From Euptelea pleiosperma (taxonomy: Eukaryota > Streptophyta > Magnoliopsida > Ranunculales > Eupteleaceae): 64,000 nt of DNA. The stretch spans positions 7,261,929 to 7,325,928 of the forward strand of contig CM068541.1 of NCBI GenBank assembly GCA_035048495.1, written 5' to 3'. The translations under genes and the position numbers were made by a program. This document shows, one piece after another, positions 34,776 to 53,848 of the stretch (position 1 is the first letter of the stretch; each line of letters begins with the position of its first letter). The notes below the pieces were generated by a model, which saw only the letters and a list, made by a program, of their open reading frames with translations, was not told where the DNA came from and made no database searches.

Positions 34776-35115
34776 GAAGTTTTGATACACAATTCCCTCT
34801 AACTGCTACATGGAACCTTCTTATGAGCCCACTGGCCCACATATTGATGGACTTGCACATCAGAAAATTGGCATGATTGATGATTTCTAAATTGAGTACT
34901 TTTTCAAATCATGGGCTTGGAACCAAACCTACCCCAAGGATTTTGAATAAGCCCATTATAAAAAAAATGATCAAATCCAATGGCTAGAAAACATCAATCA
35001 TGTTGATTTTTGGTGTGTAGGTCCACCAAGATGTCGGTCAAACATTAATGGGTCAGTGGGACCAAAAGGTGTGACACATGGCAATTGAGGGATTTCTGTA
35101 TTAAATTTTGACACA
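34776..35115. mobile_element. Foldback MITE, outer-arm type 2
   Basis: Arms TGATACACAATTCCCTC and GAGGGATTTCTGTATTAAAT. Core ATGATTGATGATTTCTAA mirrored by AAACATCAATCATG, with the central palindrome TCATGGGCTTGGAACC / AAGCCCATTA. Confidence 0.65.
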
Positions 35116-35200
35116 GCTCCACAGGAGAAGTCTTCCTCAAGACGACAGCAAAGCTGCACGGAATTGCATTAAACAGTCCTCAATAAATCGGAAAAATGAC

Positions 35201-35969
35201 GCTGTCATCCTGAGGAAAACGTTTTGGAGAAATCTAGTCTGCAAATTTTACAGACTTTAAGGTATGTAAACACTGTATCCACCGTTGAATACTCTTTGAA
35301 GAAACGTGATTTTAATTTATAAAATAGTTTTTCCAAACATTGAAAATAACACGTTTTTCAATGGACATCCAACAGTGCTGACAATGTTTGCAACTTTGCA
35401 TACTTTAAAGTCTGTAAATATGGAAAAATCTCTGTTACCGACTTCTGTATCAAAATTTTGATGCAGAAGTCCCTCAAATTACAATGTAGTAGACTTGTTC
35501 GGGCCCACTTTCCCCTTGAATGTCTGGCCCACACTATGATAGACCTACACACAAAAAATCAGCATGATTGGTGATTCGTAGCCATAGGATTTGAGCACTT
35601 TTTCATCATGGGCTTGGAACAAACTCATAGGCCTATTCATAAAGCCCATGATGAAAAAAGTGCTCAAACCCTACGGCTAGAAATCACCAATCATGCTATT
35701 TTTCTTGCGTAGGTCCATCATAGTGTGGACCAGACATTCAAGGGGTAAGTGGGCCCGAACAAGTCTACTACGCTGCAATTTGAGGGACTTCTGCATCAAT
35801 TTTTTATACAGAAGTCTGCATCAAAGAACAGCCCTGTAAATATGCAGGAAGATTTGTCCATTTTCCGTACGTGTGCGCCGTTGTATGGTTCTCAGACTCA
35901 CCCTACATGAGTTTCGAGGTGCATCAACGGTTTGGATCATAGGGAGTACATCTTCCTCAGAATGACAGC
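35201..35969. mobile_element. Composite foldback just upstream of the CBL leader exon
   Basis: The outer ends are GCTGTCATCCTGAGGAA and TTCCTCAGAATGACAGC. Inside are a palindrome (about 35225-35425, around TTTACAGACTTTAAGGTATG) and a complete type 2 foldback (35441-35816: ACTTCTGTAT, GGGCCCACTT, mirrored by AAGTGGGCCC, ATACAGAAGT). The right end lies roughly 50-90 bp before the CBL leader exon. Confidence 0.55.
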
Positions 35970-36058
35970 ATTATTTCCTTTTTCTATCGCAATCATCGTT
36001 CCGCAAGAATTAAAAGAGCCCGAGAGCGAGGCGAGAGCGAGAACATAACCAGCGAAAC

Positions 36059-36120
36059 ATGTTGCAGAATCTCGACTCCTCCTTTCTCTGCTACTCATCA
36101 CCGCCATGGTTTGTCTAAAG
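36059..36120 (+). promoter_or_regulatory. CBL leader exon with upstream ORFs
   Basis: A GC-richer stretch (from about 36010) ends in the donor CTAAAG|GTAAGC at 36121 and is the probable 5' leader exon. It holds an upstream ORF of 19 codons (36059-36118). It also holds an ATG at 36105 that, after splicing to 38952, would read out of frame across the main start. A third upstream ATG (38954) lies in the next exon and overlaps the main start out of frame. Such an arrangement usually lowers translation of the main ORF. Confidence 0.5.
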
Positions 36121-36779
36121 GTAAGCTTTTCAAGCTTTTTCTTTATCCTCTCTCCCTTTTATCCATCTCTGAAACTTCTTTTTTCCTTCTCGATTCCTCG
36201 TTTACTCCTCTCTCTCTCTCTCTGCTTTTCATTTGTTCTTTGTTCTGAAAGCCTAGTTTCTTTGTTCGATCTATTCTCATAGAAATCTGTATTCGCCGAA
36301 TCGGAGAGACGAGAATTTAGTTTGATTTCTTCAATTGATTACTGATTTTCGCGGCAATGAGGTCCGGATCGAAAATTGAGTTTCGGATCAGGTTCTGCTG
36401 CGGATGGCCGATTTGGTGAACAATATTCAATTTCTTGTATCTGCTGGCTGGATTTTGCATGTAGAGATCTGTAGTTTTTTTTCTTTGCGATTTAGATTTT
36501 AATTCTTGTGTGTTTTAATTTAGTGTGAAAGCTTGTAGAAGGTAATCTAATTGTGTTTGCTCCATTCATTGTTTATTCATGATCGGTTTGGTCGTTGAAA
36601 TTGATATTCTAAGTATTGGTAGATGTGATTAAACGAGTGTTTGGAAATCCAATCGAGTAGTTTTACGGCAATGAATGTCGAGCAGTTTTAGCTAGCGAAG
36701 GAATGTTCTAATTCTATGAAAACTTGGAATGGAAACTGTGTAATTATGGTACAGCTGCCTTTTAAGAAAAAGAAGGAAT

Positions 36780-37920
36780 GCAAGAGAAGAAAAGAGAGGA
36801 ATACAAGTGGAAAAATAGAAAGAGAAAATTAAAACTACGAAGGCCAAGCTACTGCCGGATACATAAATTTCCCATTAATTCCTTCTTTAGCTAGGAGGTC
36901 TGCCTTATCATTGTCCGACCTTGGCACACAAGAGAATGAGTGTTCAAGGAAGAAACCATGTTGGATCTCTTTGACCATATGGAAGCTTCTCAAATATCCA
37001 TTTCCCCCCTAGAATCTGAACTAATAGAGTTAGATGAGTTGCTTTCAATTACAATATTGGCCAAGTTCAACCTTTCGGCCAAATTAATCTATAGAGGAGA
37101 GATATAGCTTTTTGGTCTTATTGGAGTCATCTTCCCGAATTGGAATTGAATACATACATACGATTTCCTCTTTTGGACTTGAAAAATACTACCAATCCAC
37201 GATGGACCTTGATTACCCCTAGAGCAACCATCAAAATTGAGCTTAATTTCATCTTTTCTTGGAGGCTGCCATTCTAAATACACAACATGGGACAAGGGTG
37301 AGGAGCAAGCTACCACCTTTCAATCTCTTAAAATATCACTACCGCTTCTTCTTTTAAAATCCTTCAACACAAGGGCCAGTGAGAAACCATCACTTTAATG
37401 ATCAGCAGAATGATGGAGAAAAGTGTTCTCAAAGACTTCTTTTTATTTCTTCCCATATTCTCTGTATGCAAAGAATTTTTACAAAGCACATGCCCATGGA
37501 TGCCAGAATGGCCCACACTCAATTGGATGACCAAGTTGAAAATGTTGGCGGTGAAAACCAAAGAAAGCGCCAACAAATTGAGAAAGCGATACCACACCTT
37601 CCTAGACATCTCACAATGGATAAAAAGATGATTGGCCAGTCTACTATCCCTCATACATATAAAGCAAATGTCAGGCAAAGTTGCTTTATTCTTTCTTCTC
37701 TTTTGGAGGATGCCACAAATATTAATCCTTCTAAGATCTACCAACCTCACAGAGGCTTTGAAATGAGGAGGGATCACTATTATTATTGTAGATCTTGCAA
37801 ACAACTGAATATGGGACTTTGGGATCTTGTTATGGGAACCGGCTATGAAGCTAGTATGTCACAACCTTCACCATTATATTTGGCTGAAGAAACCCACTCT
37901 TTTCATTAAAGTAATTAATG
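36780..37920 (-). pseudogene. LINE remnant (zinc-finger and RNase H end) in CBL intron 1
   Basis: On the minus strand, 37364-37804 encodes a reverse-transcriptase-associated zinc-finger tract (CFICMRDSRLANHLFIHCEM, with a C-C-H-C pattern). Further down, 37089-37316 encodes the start of an RNase H domain (PPRKDEIKLNFDGCSRGNQG), and near 36850 its end (DKADLLAKEGING). Domain order is that of a plant L1-type ORF2 C-terminus. Stops and frameshifts separate the parts. Confidence 0.75.
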
Positions 37921-38381
37921 AAAATTTTAAAATGTGATTATGTTTCCTTTTATAATGGAAGATTAGTCATTATTTTTTTACTTGGGATTACTCGACCATC
38001 CTAGCATTGCATTTATGTGCATGCAACTTGCTATTTGCTTCTGTTTTATGCATCTCATTGGGTTCTCTTTCGAGGTCTTTCTCTCCCCATGTTTTGCAGC
38101 ATTGAAATGTTTTTCTTCCTCATGGCTTATCATTTCAATATTTTGTGCTGGATAAAACATATTGAAAGAGATCCACCAATCTTAGAAGCCACAAAAAAAT
38201 TTGCCATTCTTTCTAGGTCCTACATGAGATTTCCAATTTAATCAATAGGAAAAAAGATGCTCATAGGGTCTTGTTTTAAAGTGATATAAGTTTTGTTTTC
38301 TCCTCTTTTCTTCATATATCTTGTACTTCGAAAGATGTTATGTACCTTGACTGTTGAGTTTAGAATAGTTGATGCTATCTA

Positions 38382-38600
38382 TTGACAACCACTTTAAAAG
38401 CTTAAGCTGTTAGAGGGAGGCGTAACAATGCACATCAAAGGGTCCATGGGTCTAACAGAGGCGGAGTGCTAGCCACACAGCCAAGCAACACACTCCAACA
38501 ACACCCCCCTCAGCACTTCGCCGAGGACTTGAGCCCACGAACTATCGGGACCTCCTGCTCTGATACCATATTGACAACCACCTTACTCTAAAAGCTTAAG
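38382..38600 (-). repeat. Direct-repeat-flanked segment with a tRNA-primer-like motif
   Basis: ATTGACAACCAC...AAAAGCTTAAG occurs at both borders (38382 and 38571). On the minus strand the segment starts TGGTATCAGAGCAGG, the 12-base primer-binding-site motif of Copia-type retroelements. It continues through a C-rich part with a box-B-like GGGCTCAAGTCC. It could be a tiny retroelement relic or a SINE-like unit. It lies in CBL intron 1, about 350 bp before the coding exon. Confidence 0.45.
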
Positions 38601-38982
38601 AAATGATATAGAGTTCTTGTAATATACTTTTAGTGCTTTTCACTGACATGAAGTTCTAACCTCCATGCATTTTTATATGAATCTGCATACATTGTCCCCT
38701 TTCTTTGTCTGGCTTCTAGAATTCTCTTTAGCTATTGAAAGGGTATAGGTCAGGCAATAATGGACATCTGCATTTCACTTACAACAGCTGATAAAGTTTT
38801 GAGTTCACTCTTTGGTTTCTATGATCCTTTTCATCTGGGCTTGAGTTAGCAGAAGCAATAAAGTCTGTTCTAATGTCTAGCTCTATATTGGATTATGTCT
38901 TGTCTTGGCTAAAATGACCTGAACAAAGCTTCTTATATTCTGGTTGTGCAGATATGGAGTGTTTTGACGAGACTGGAATATC

Positions 38983-47220
<8,238 letters not shown>

Positions 47221-47889
47221 GGTATTGTCTCTAGTTTTAAAGTTTGGGGATTTGTGTTAATGATGGTTTGTTTGTTTCTAGACTATGTGGGTCTCCTAGA
47301 TTTAAAGGTCCCAGGAGAAATCATTTGGATCAGATTTCCAAGTGTTAGGATGAGTGGTGGCAATTTGTTTCTATTTTCAACCTCTACACTTTCTCTTTGT
47401 TTTTTTTATTTTTTATGGATGAGGCCTTCAACTTGAATTAACGAAACCACATGGATGTCCATAGTCCTTCACTGAGGATAAAAAAATTTGTGTCGGTGTT
47501 TCTTCTGTTTCTCTTATATGCACCCAACTAAGGAAACTTTTAGGCTGGTTTGGTGCACTGTGGAAATCCGCCTATACTTGTGGAAGTAATTGTTTTGTTG
47601 TGACAGGATAGAAGTGCGTGAAATGAACAATTTTGAGATAACAGGAGTGTGAATGCTGCATGATTTTCCTTCATTTCTGTATACCCATTTCTGTGTGTTT
47701 CTTTTATCTGTTCGTGCCTATAGTCAAGGTTTTAAATGGTCCGTTATTAGGGTATAACGTCCCTTGCCAGTACGACCGTTATAATGTGGTCACATTAGTC
47801 ATGTCTGGGTGAAAAAATTGTCAGAATATATTATTATTTTGGGTCACGATGTAGCAAGCTGTAGCTCACGTGTTTGGCTGTGGGCTAGG
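47221..47889. other. CBL 3' flank
   Basis: Probable 3' untranslated region followed by noncoding DNA. At 47729-47830 is a fragment starting CAAGGTTTTAAATGG with GTTAT/ATAAC words, a relative of the hAT-like MITEs at 49258 and 58312. No gene. Confidence 0.45.
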
Positions 47890-48578
47890 GCCAATTTTGT
47901 TACTCACTGCTGCCATCTGGGCCCACTGATTGCATGGATGTTTAGCCCACTCCTTGGTACAAAATCACCATAAGTTTACTGGCAAGACCATCCCTGGCCG
48001 AATAATTCATCAGGTGCCATTGAATTGCTCTTCAGTGAAGAAAAGTACATGGCATGGATCACTACCTCAGCGGGCCTTGCACACGCAAATATATAAGGGT
48101 GTGATAGATTGCCATTTTTCCCGTATAAAAATCACATGTTTCTTGGGAAAACACAAATTTCCATTGTTTGATATCTATTTTAAATTGGAATTTTTTTTCT
48201 GAGAAAACAAGATTTTCTTGTGGAACTCCAGAATTTATTTCAAGGCTAAGTGGAAAATGCATATATATTTTCTCGGGTGCAACAGTCGTTCAAAGCATTT
48301 TCCCAGATGTATTTTCTCAAAACAAAATTGAAAAAGAAAATTCTCTGGAAAATAATCCATCTAATAAACGAAAGAGTGGTGACTTGGGTGAAAATAAACT
48401 AGCTCTCCCAACCAAATTCAATTATCCGCCTAACAAAGCCTAATTGCATGGTTAACCACCACCTAATTTCCAAAAGAATGCCCTTGAGCATAGCTGCCTA
48501 GGCTAGATGGAGTTGCAGTATGTGTAATCCCATGCCAAGGAGCCGTGACCACGAAATCTTGGCTTAAGAAGGGTTGGT
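47890..48578. other. Element fragments downstream of CBL
   Basis: Begins with a left arm only of a type 3 foldback (47895-47958: TACTCACTGCTGCCATCTGG then GATTGCATGGATGTTTAGCC). Then comes a relative of the TGTTTGATTGC element (about 48100-48360). No gene recognised. Confidence 0.5.
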
Positions 48579-48812
48579 CAGTCCCAACAAACGGGGGTTA
48601 AAAGCTGAGCGACCTGCCTCACAACACAGATCCACCGACCCGATAGGCAAATCAGCTCTGCTCTACAAGCCAGAGTACCCGCTGATGGCCTTACCATCAG
48701 TCCCAACAAACGGGGGTTAAAAGCTGAGCTACCTGCCTCACAACACAGATCCCCCGACCCAATAGGCAAATCAGCTCTGCTCTACAAGCCAGAGTACCCG
48801 CTGATGGCCTTA
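48579..48812 (+). repeat. Tandem duplication, 119-bp unit, two copies
   Basis: Copies start at 48579 and 48698 with CAGTCCCAACAAACGGGGGT and run to GATGGCCTTACCA. Only a handful of substitutions separate them (for example GAGCGACC/GAGCTACC), so the duplication is recent. The sequence is GC-richer than its surroundings and not recognised. Confidence 0.88.
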
Positions 48813-49257
48813 CCAGATGCCCACACAGAGAAATCAAAGACTCCCTCACTTCCCGTGCAACCTCTGCAGGTATAGAGTTCCAACTTCCAACCCGCCTTGA
48901 TTTTTTTTTTCCCGGTAAGCAACGCTAAACTTAGCCCAGCCTGTTTGCCTGCTCCAACAGTCCTCTTCATTTTTTTCCCCTTTTCTCCTCGGATATTTCC
49001 ATATAACTACAACTATTACACTTAATTGACTTCTAGTGGTCGATTTGTTGGCTCTTGGATATTCCGAGGATGGCCGGTTCATTTCCTCCATATGTGCTGA
49101 AATTTTGGCTCTCTTTCTTAGTTAAAACATTTTCTTACTCTGTTGTAAAACAAATATTGCCCACATTACAGCCGCTATGGCTAGACTTTGGTCCTCTCCT
49201 CTGGACGAGTCTCCCCTCCCTTCTAGTTAAGGGAAGCCATGTGTTTGGACGAGGGGC
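48813..49257. other. Spacer without recognised features
   Basis: Noncoding DNA between the tandem duplication and the MITE at 49258. ORFs on both strands are short and lack domains. Confidence 0.4.
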
Positions 49258-49530
49258 CAAGGTTTAAAAGGGGCCATAATAACGGTATAATGGACGGGGC
49301 AAAAATAACTGAACGAAAAAGTGGTAAATTTCAAATTTTATGAAAATCAAAAATTTATAATGGAAAATCAACGGAAACAACAAGACTTTTTTAACAAAAA
49401 TTTCAGAAAATAGCGTCATTATTTCTGTTATAACAGCCATTATAACGAAAATAACAGCCATTAATTTGAGCATTAAAATGGTACATAACATATGGGGGAG
49501 GGTCCGAATCCATTATTACGGCCGTTTAGG
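49258..49530. mobile_element. hAT-like MITE, GTTATAAC variety
   Basis: Starts CAAGGTTTAAAAGGGGCC and contains repeated ATAACGG, TTATAACAGCCATTATAACG and TTACGGCCGTTTA. Same terminal word as 58312-58606 and 10222-10621. The right border is uncertain. Confidence 0.5.
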
Positions 49531-49894
49531 AGCATCTTCATTCTGGAGGAGAAGTGTTTCCATGGTTATTGAGGTTTGGTTGAATGCATGAATGACTGAT
49601 TACTCACACAAAAAACAATGCTGTAATAGCCAACAACACAAGCAAGCTTGAAGACTAACAAATTACCAGTAAATACTAAGTGACACAGGAAACAATTGGA
49701 TAGCAAACATATCATCCTTCCTAAAGCAATATTGTAATAGAGCCACTAACCCACAGGACAAAAAAAAAAGGTACCCACGAAGCTCTTCTTCTCTACTCAA
49801 TAGAAATAAAAATCCCCTAACAAAAATAAGAAAAGACACGAAGAAACACAAACCAAAATATGACTAGATTAGTAGTATCTATCAGAGGTTACAT
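49531..49894 (-). other. HSP90 3' untranslated region and flank
   Basis: Sequence directly downstream of the HSP90 stop codon (minus orientation). It contains AT-rich stretches consistent with a 3' untranslated region. No separate gene. Confidence 0.5.
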
Positions 49895-52866
49895 TTAGTC
49901 AACCTCCTCCATCTTGCTGCCCTCAGCATCTGCTTCGGCTTCCTCCAGTGGAGGCATATCAGTATTAGCCTCAGCCTCACCGGCTTCCTCGTCAATGCTC
50001 AACCCCAACTTCAACATTCTGTGGATCCGATTGCTGAAGGTGTTGGGGTCCTCAAGACTGAACCCAGAGGTTAGGAGAGATGTCTCAAAAAGCAACAGAA
50101 CCAGATCCTTCACTGACTTGTCATTCTTGTCAGCATCAGCCCTCTTCCTAAGCTCCTCCATGATGGGGTTCTCTGGGTTAATCTCCATTGTCTTCTTGCT
50201 CGACATGTATCCGGCCATGCTCGAATCCCTCAGAGCCTGCGCCTTCATGATCCTCTCCATGTTGGCTGTCCACCCGTACTCTCCAGTCACCAAACAGCAA
50301 GGAGAGTCCACCACACGGTCTGATACCACAACCTTCTCCACTCTGTCACCCAACACATCCTTGATCACCTTGCACAGACCTTCGAATTTCTCCTTCAAGG
50401 ATTCCTTCTTCTTTTTCTCATCTTCACTCTCATCCAGTTTCAGTCCCTCTTTGGTTGCAGAGACCAGCTTCTTCCCTTCAAATTCCTTCAACTGACCCAC
50501 AGCATACTCATCGATGGCATCGACCATGAAGAGCACCTCATATCCTTTCTTCTTCAATCTCTCAAGGAACGGGGAGTTCTCAACGGCCTTCTTACTCTCA
50601 CCAGTGATGTAGAAGATATCGTTCTGACCCTCCTTCATCCTTGTCACATAGTCCTTCAGGCTGGTCATCTCTTCTCCACTCTTGGTAGAGTGGTATCGTA
50701 GAAGTTCAGCAAGCTTCGTCTTGTTCTGTGAATCCTCATGGATTCCAAGCTTTAGGTTCTTCGAGAAGGCTTCATAGAACTTGTTGTAATCTTCCTTGTT
50801 CTCCGCAATCTCAAAGAAGAGCTCAACGCACTTCTTCACCAGGTTCTTCCGGATAACCTTGAGGATCTTGTTCTGTTGCAGCATTTCTCTGGAGATGTTG
50901 AGGGGAAGGTCCTCTGAATCAACAATACCCTTTACAAAGCTCAAGTACTCGGGGATCAACTCCTCGCAGTTGTCCATGATGAAAACACGTCGGACATAAA
51001 GCTTGATGTTGTTGGGTTTCTTCTTAGTGTCAAAAAGATCGAATGGGGCCCTCTTAGGAACAAAGAGGACGGCCTTAAATTCAAGCTGGCCCTCAACTGA
51101 GAAGTGCTTCACAGCTAAGTGCTCCTCCCAGTCATTGGTGAGGCTCTTGTAGAAGGCAGAGTACTCTTCCTTGGTGATCTCATCTGGCTTCCTCATCCAG
51201 ATGGGCTTCTGCTTGTTCACCAAAGCCCACTCGTGTGAGACCTCCTTAATCTTCTTCTTTTTCTTCTCTTCCTTTTCTTTCTCCTCGTCAACATCCTCTA
51301 CTTTACCCTCCTCATCCTTCTTCTCTTCCTCGTCCTCATCATCTGAGACCTCCTTCTCGGTGGTCTTCTCAGTCCAAAGGGAGATTGGGTAGCTGATAAA
51401 CTCAGAATGCTTCTTGATCAGATCCTTGAGCCGGCGCTCCTCAAGGTACTCAAGCTGGTCTTCCTTAAGGTGGAGAGTTATCTTAGTACCCCTGCCGAGG
51501 TTCTCAGAGGTGTCCCTGGTAACGGTGAATGATCCACCAGCCTGAGACTCCCAAACATACTGTTCGTCATCATTGTGTTTTGTGGTAACAATCACCTTCT
51601 CGGCAACAAGGTAAGCTGAGTAAAATCCAACTCCAAACTGTCCAATCATGCTGACATCCGCACCAGCAGCCAAGGCTTCCATGAACTCCTTGGTCCCAGA
51701 CCTCGCAATTGTACCAAGGTTGTTCACCAGATCTGAATAAACAACATAAACAGGGAAATTCAGAAAGAGAAGATTTAAACAAATTGATTCACAATGGCCA
51801 TATATAAGCTACCACTCACCAGACTTGGTCATTCCAATGCCACTGTCAATAATGGAGAGAGTGTTATTGGTCTTGTCAGGGATAATGTGGATGAAGAGCT
51901 CCGGTTGGGCATCAAGCTTGCTCTTGTCGGTCAAACTCTCAAACCGAATCTTGTCCAAGGCCTTCATACAAATTTTTTCAAATACAACAAGTTCACATTA
52001 TAAGAATTTTGATTCTCACAACACACATAAATTGTGGAAGATCAATAAGAATAATAAAAAAAATACGGTGCTTGAACTATTGTTCAGGGCTCTTCTACCC
52101 ATTTTTTTAAAAGGAAAAAAGAAAAAGAACGCTCAACAACATCAAAGATAAAATACTGGGGTTTAGGGTTTCAATCCTCAGCAAATACAGAAGCAAAAGA
52201 GATAAGAACAAATGCAGGCCCAACAAACCAGATCTCGCTCAAGGCCTTTTAGAATCAATTTTTATATCCCACAACAGAAACAACCACCACAATACGAGGG
52301 GGAGAATTACAGAAAATCATGAATTTAATTCTCAGCAAGCTAATAGAGTACAGAAGGACATGGCAATCAGGAATCCTATTCTCAGCAGGCTCATAGAGCA
52401 CATAATAGAGAGAATGATGACATATCAGACTCTTAGACTAGATATTCTCCAAGCCTATTTAGGGTTTTCAGATATAACAATATGTACCAGAAATCATGAT
52501 TTTGAAACTCAGCAGGATCTTAAAGAAAATAAGATCAAGTACGCCAGAATAGAGAAATACAGACTGATTAAATCAGATATCATCCAGATTCGATCAAACA
52601 CAGTGGCATCAACAACAAGTATAGAGATAAAAAAACATGATTCGGATTATAAGCAGACTCAAAAATTGCAGTGGAGTGAAAGATTGAAGAAAAAAGTCCA
52701 AAACTCCATAACAGAACGGAATCTGACTACTACTACTACTTACATCGGAAGCATTGCTTATGAGCTCCCGTAAAAATATCTCCTTGTTGCTGTAGAAGGT
52801 ATTGATGATCAGACTCAAGAGTTGGTTGATCTCCGCCTGAAACGCAAACGTCTCCGTGTCCGCCAT
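49895..52866 (-). CDS. HSP90: Cytosolic heat shock protein HSP90, 700 aa, three exons
   Basis: ATP-dependent chaperone that matures kinases, receptors and NLR immune proteins. Exons (minus order): 52744-52866, 51820-51961, 49895-51732. The joined frame encodes 700 aa, the usual plant cytosolic length. The N-terminal ATPase domain shows the catalytic E34 and N38 ([11 protein letters not shown]), D80-[15 protein letters not shown] (94-102) and GQFGVGF (119-125). An acidic/basic charged linker follows ([11 protein letters not shown] through [14 protein letters not shown]). The middle domain includes the SREMLQ loop, and the C-terminus ends MEEVD, the TPR co-chaperone docking motif of cytosolic forms. 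There is no ER retention or organelle signal. The start is the first ATG of exon 1, in a clean [10 protein letters not shown] context. Which paralogue (HSP90.1 or HSP90.2-4 type) cannot be decided here. Confidence 0.97.
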
Positions 52867-52944
52867 TGATGATTACGAAGAGAGCTTCTCCCTGTGAAGA
52901 TCAAGACACAGAGCGCAACGAGAGAAACGAAGATGCAGAGGAAA

Positions 52945-52996
52945 CGAAAATTCTAGGGTTTGAGAAGAGGTCAAGCCGAACCATGTCTATATATTG
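52945..52996 (-). promoter_or_regulatory. HSP90 core promoter: TATA box and nearby heat-shock-element-like unit
   Basis: On the minus strand CAATATATAGAC (52985-52996) is a good TATA box about 120 bp before the start codon, implying a leader of roughly 90 bp. CGAAAATTCT (52945-52954) matches one nGAAnnTTCn unit but lies downstream of the TATA box. I see no clear multi-unit heat-shock element upstream, which would fit a constitutively expressed member. Confidence 0.5.
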
Positions 52997-53598
52997 AGCT
53001 CACTAGGGTTTCTAGATACTTCCATTTCAACTTTACCACTCCCTCGCTATCCCGTGTGTATCGCACGTACGTTCCGTCATCAGGCAATTCAGGCCGTTAG
53101 TTCGGAAACTAGATGATCGATAGAAGAGTAATATTCGCGTCAGGACGGGAGGATGGCTTCTACTTGCGTAACTGATAGTATGAATCGTTTACCGAGTCCT
53201 ACTCTTGGAAGACTGTGTTAGCATCGTCCCTAGTGGTCGTCTTTCCAATCGTCATCCCTAGGTCCAGGTCATTGATGTTCATCGTGATTCCCATTTATAA
53301 TGTTTTTTTGAAAACATTGAAATAACACATTTTTCAAGGGAAATCCAACAGTAATGACACTGTTTGCATACTTTTAAGTCTGTAAACAGTTGCAGACTAG
53401 ATTTGTCCATCAACGAACAGGCTCCCTAAACGGTCCGGGTCAATATCGACCCGAAAATTCAAAACTTTACCTTATTTTAAAGGAAAAATCGAAAAATACC
53501 GTCAATCATTCCCTTTGGCCAACTGGTTGAACCAATGACCCAATGAACCGGCCAGTCCACCTGGTCAGTGGTCTACCCGGGTTTCTAAATATTGTAAC
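52997..53598. other. Upstream region of HSP90 with element fragments
   Basis: Contains a left-arm fragment of the 33500-type foldback (GTTAGCATCGTCCCTAG at 53219). It also contains a piece related to 35225-35425 (about 53300-53400: ATAACACATTTTTCAAGGG, AAGTCTGTAAACAG). No gene. Confidence 0.45.
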
Positions 53599-53840
53599 CA
53601 TGGTCCATGGTTCGAAGTCTCAGCCAATCCCGTTCTGGATCAAACAAATGGTCCAGATAGGGATCGGAGCCCACCAATCCAATCCAAAACTGAATCGTCT
53701 TGCCCTGAGATCACTGTTTCCCAAAAAAGTTTCACTCTGTGTCGGGCATGATGTGCACCGATCCCATTCTGGGTCAGACCGATCCGGATCGGGATCAGAG
53801 CCCACCGATCCGGCCTCCGATCCCAAGATTTTGAACCAAG
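53599..53840. mobile_element. GC-rich hAT-like MITE with perfect 8-bp target duplication
   Basis: 242 bp flanked exactly by ATTGTAAC (53591-53598 and 53841-53848). Left end CATGGTCCATGGTTCGAAGT, right end GATTTTGAACCAAG. The interior is built from GATCGG, CCGATCC and TCGGAGCCCACC words and reads as an ORF on both strands by chance. Relative at 55146-55328. Confidence 0.78.
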
Positions 53841-53848
53841 ATTGTAAC

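Noticed and set aside
37379..37909. 176-codon plus-strand ORF opposite the LINE zinc-finger region
   Set aside because: It is the antisense shadow of the LINE zinc-finger tract, which has clear C-C-H-C residues on the minus strand.
49914..50495. 193-codon plus-strand ORF over HSP90
   Set aside because: Antisense shadow of HSP90 exon 3, rich in serine because it is the complement of acidic and lysine codons.
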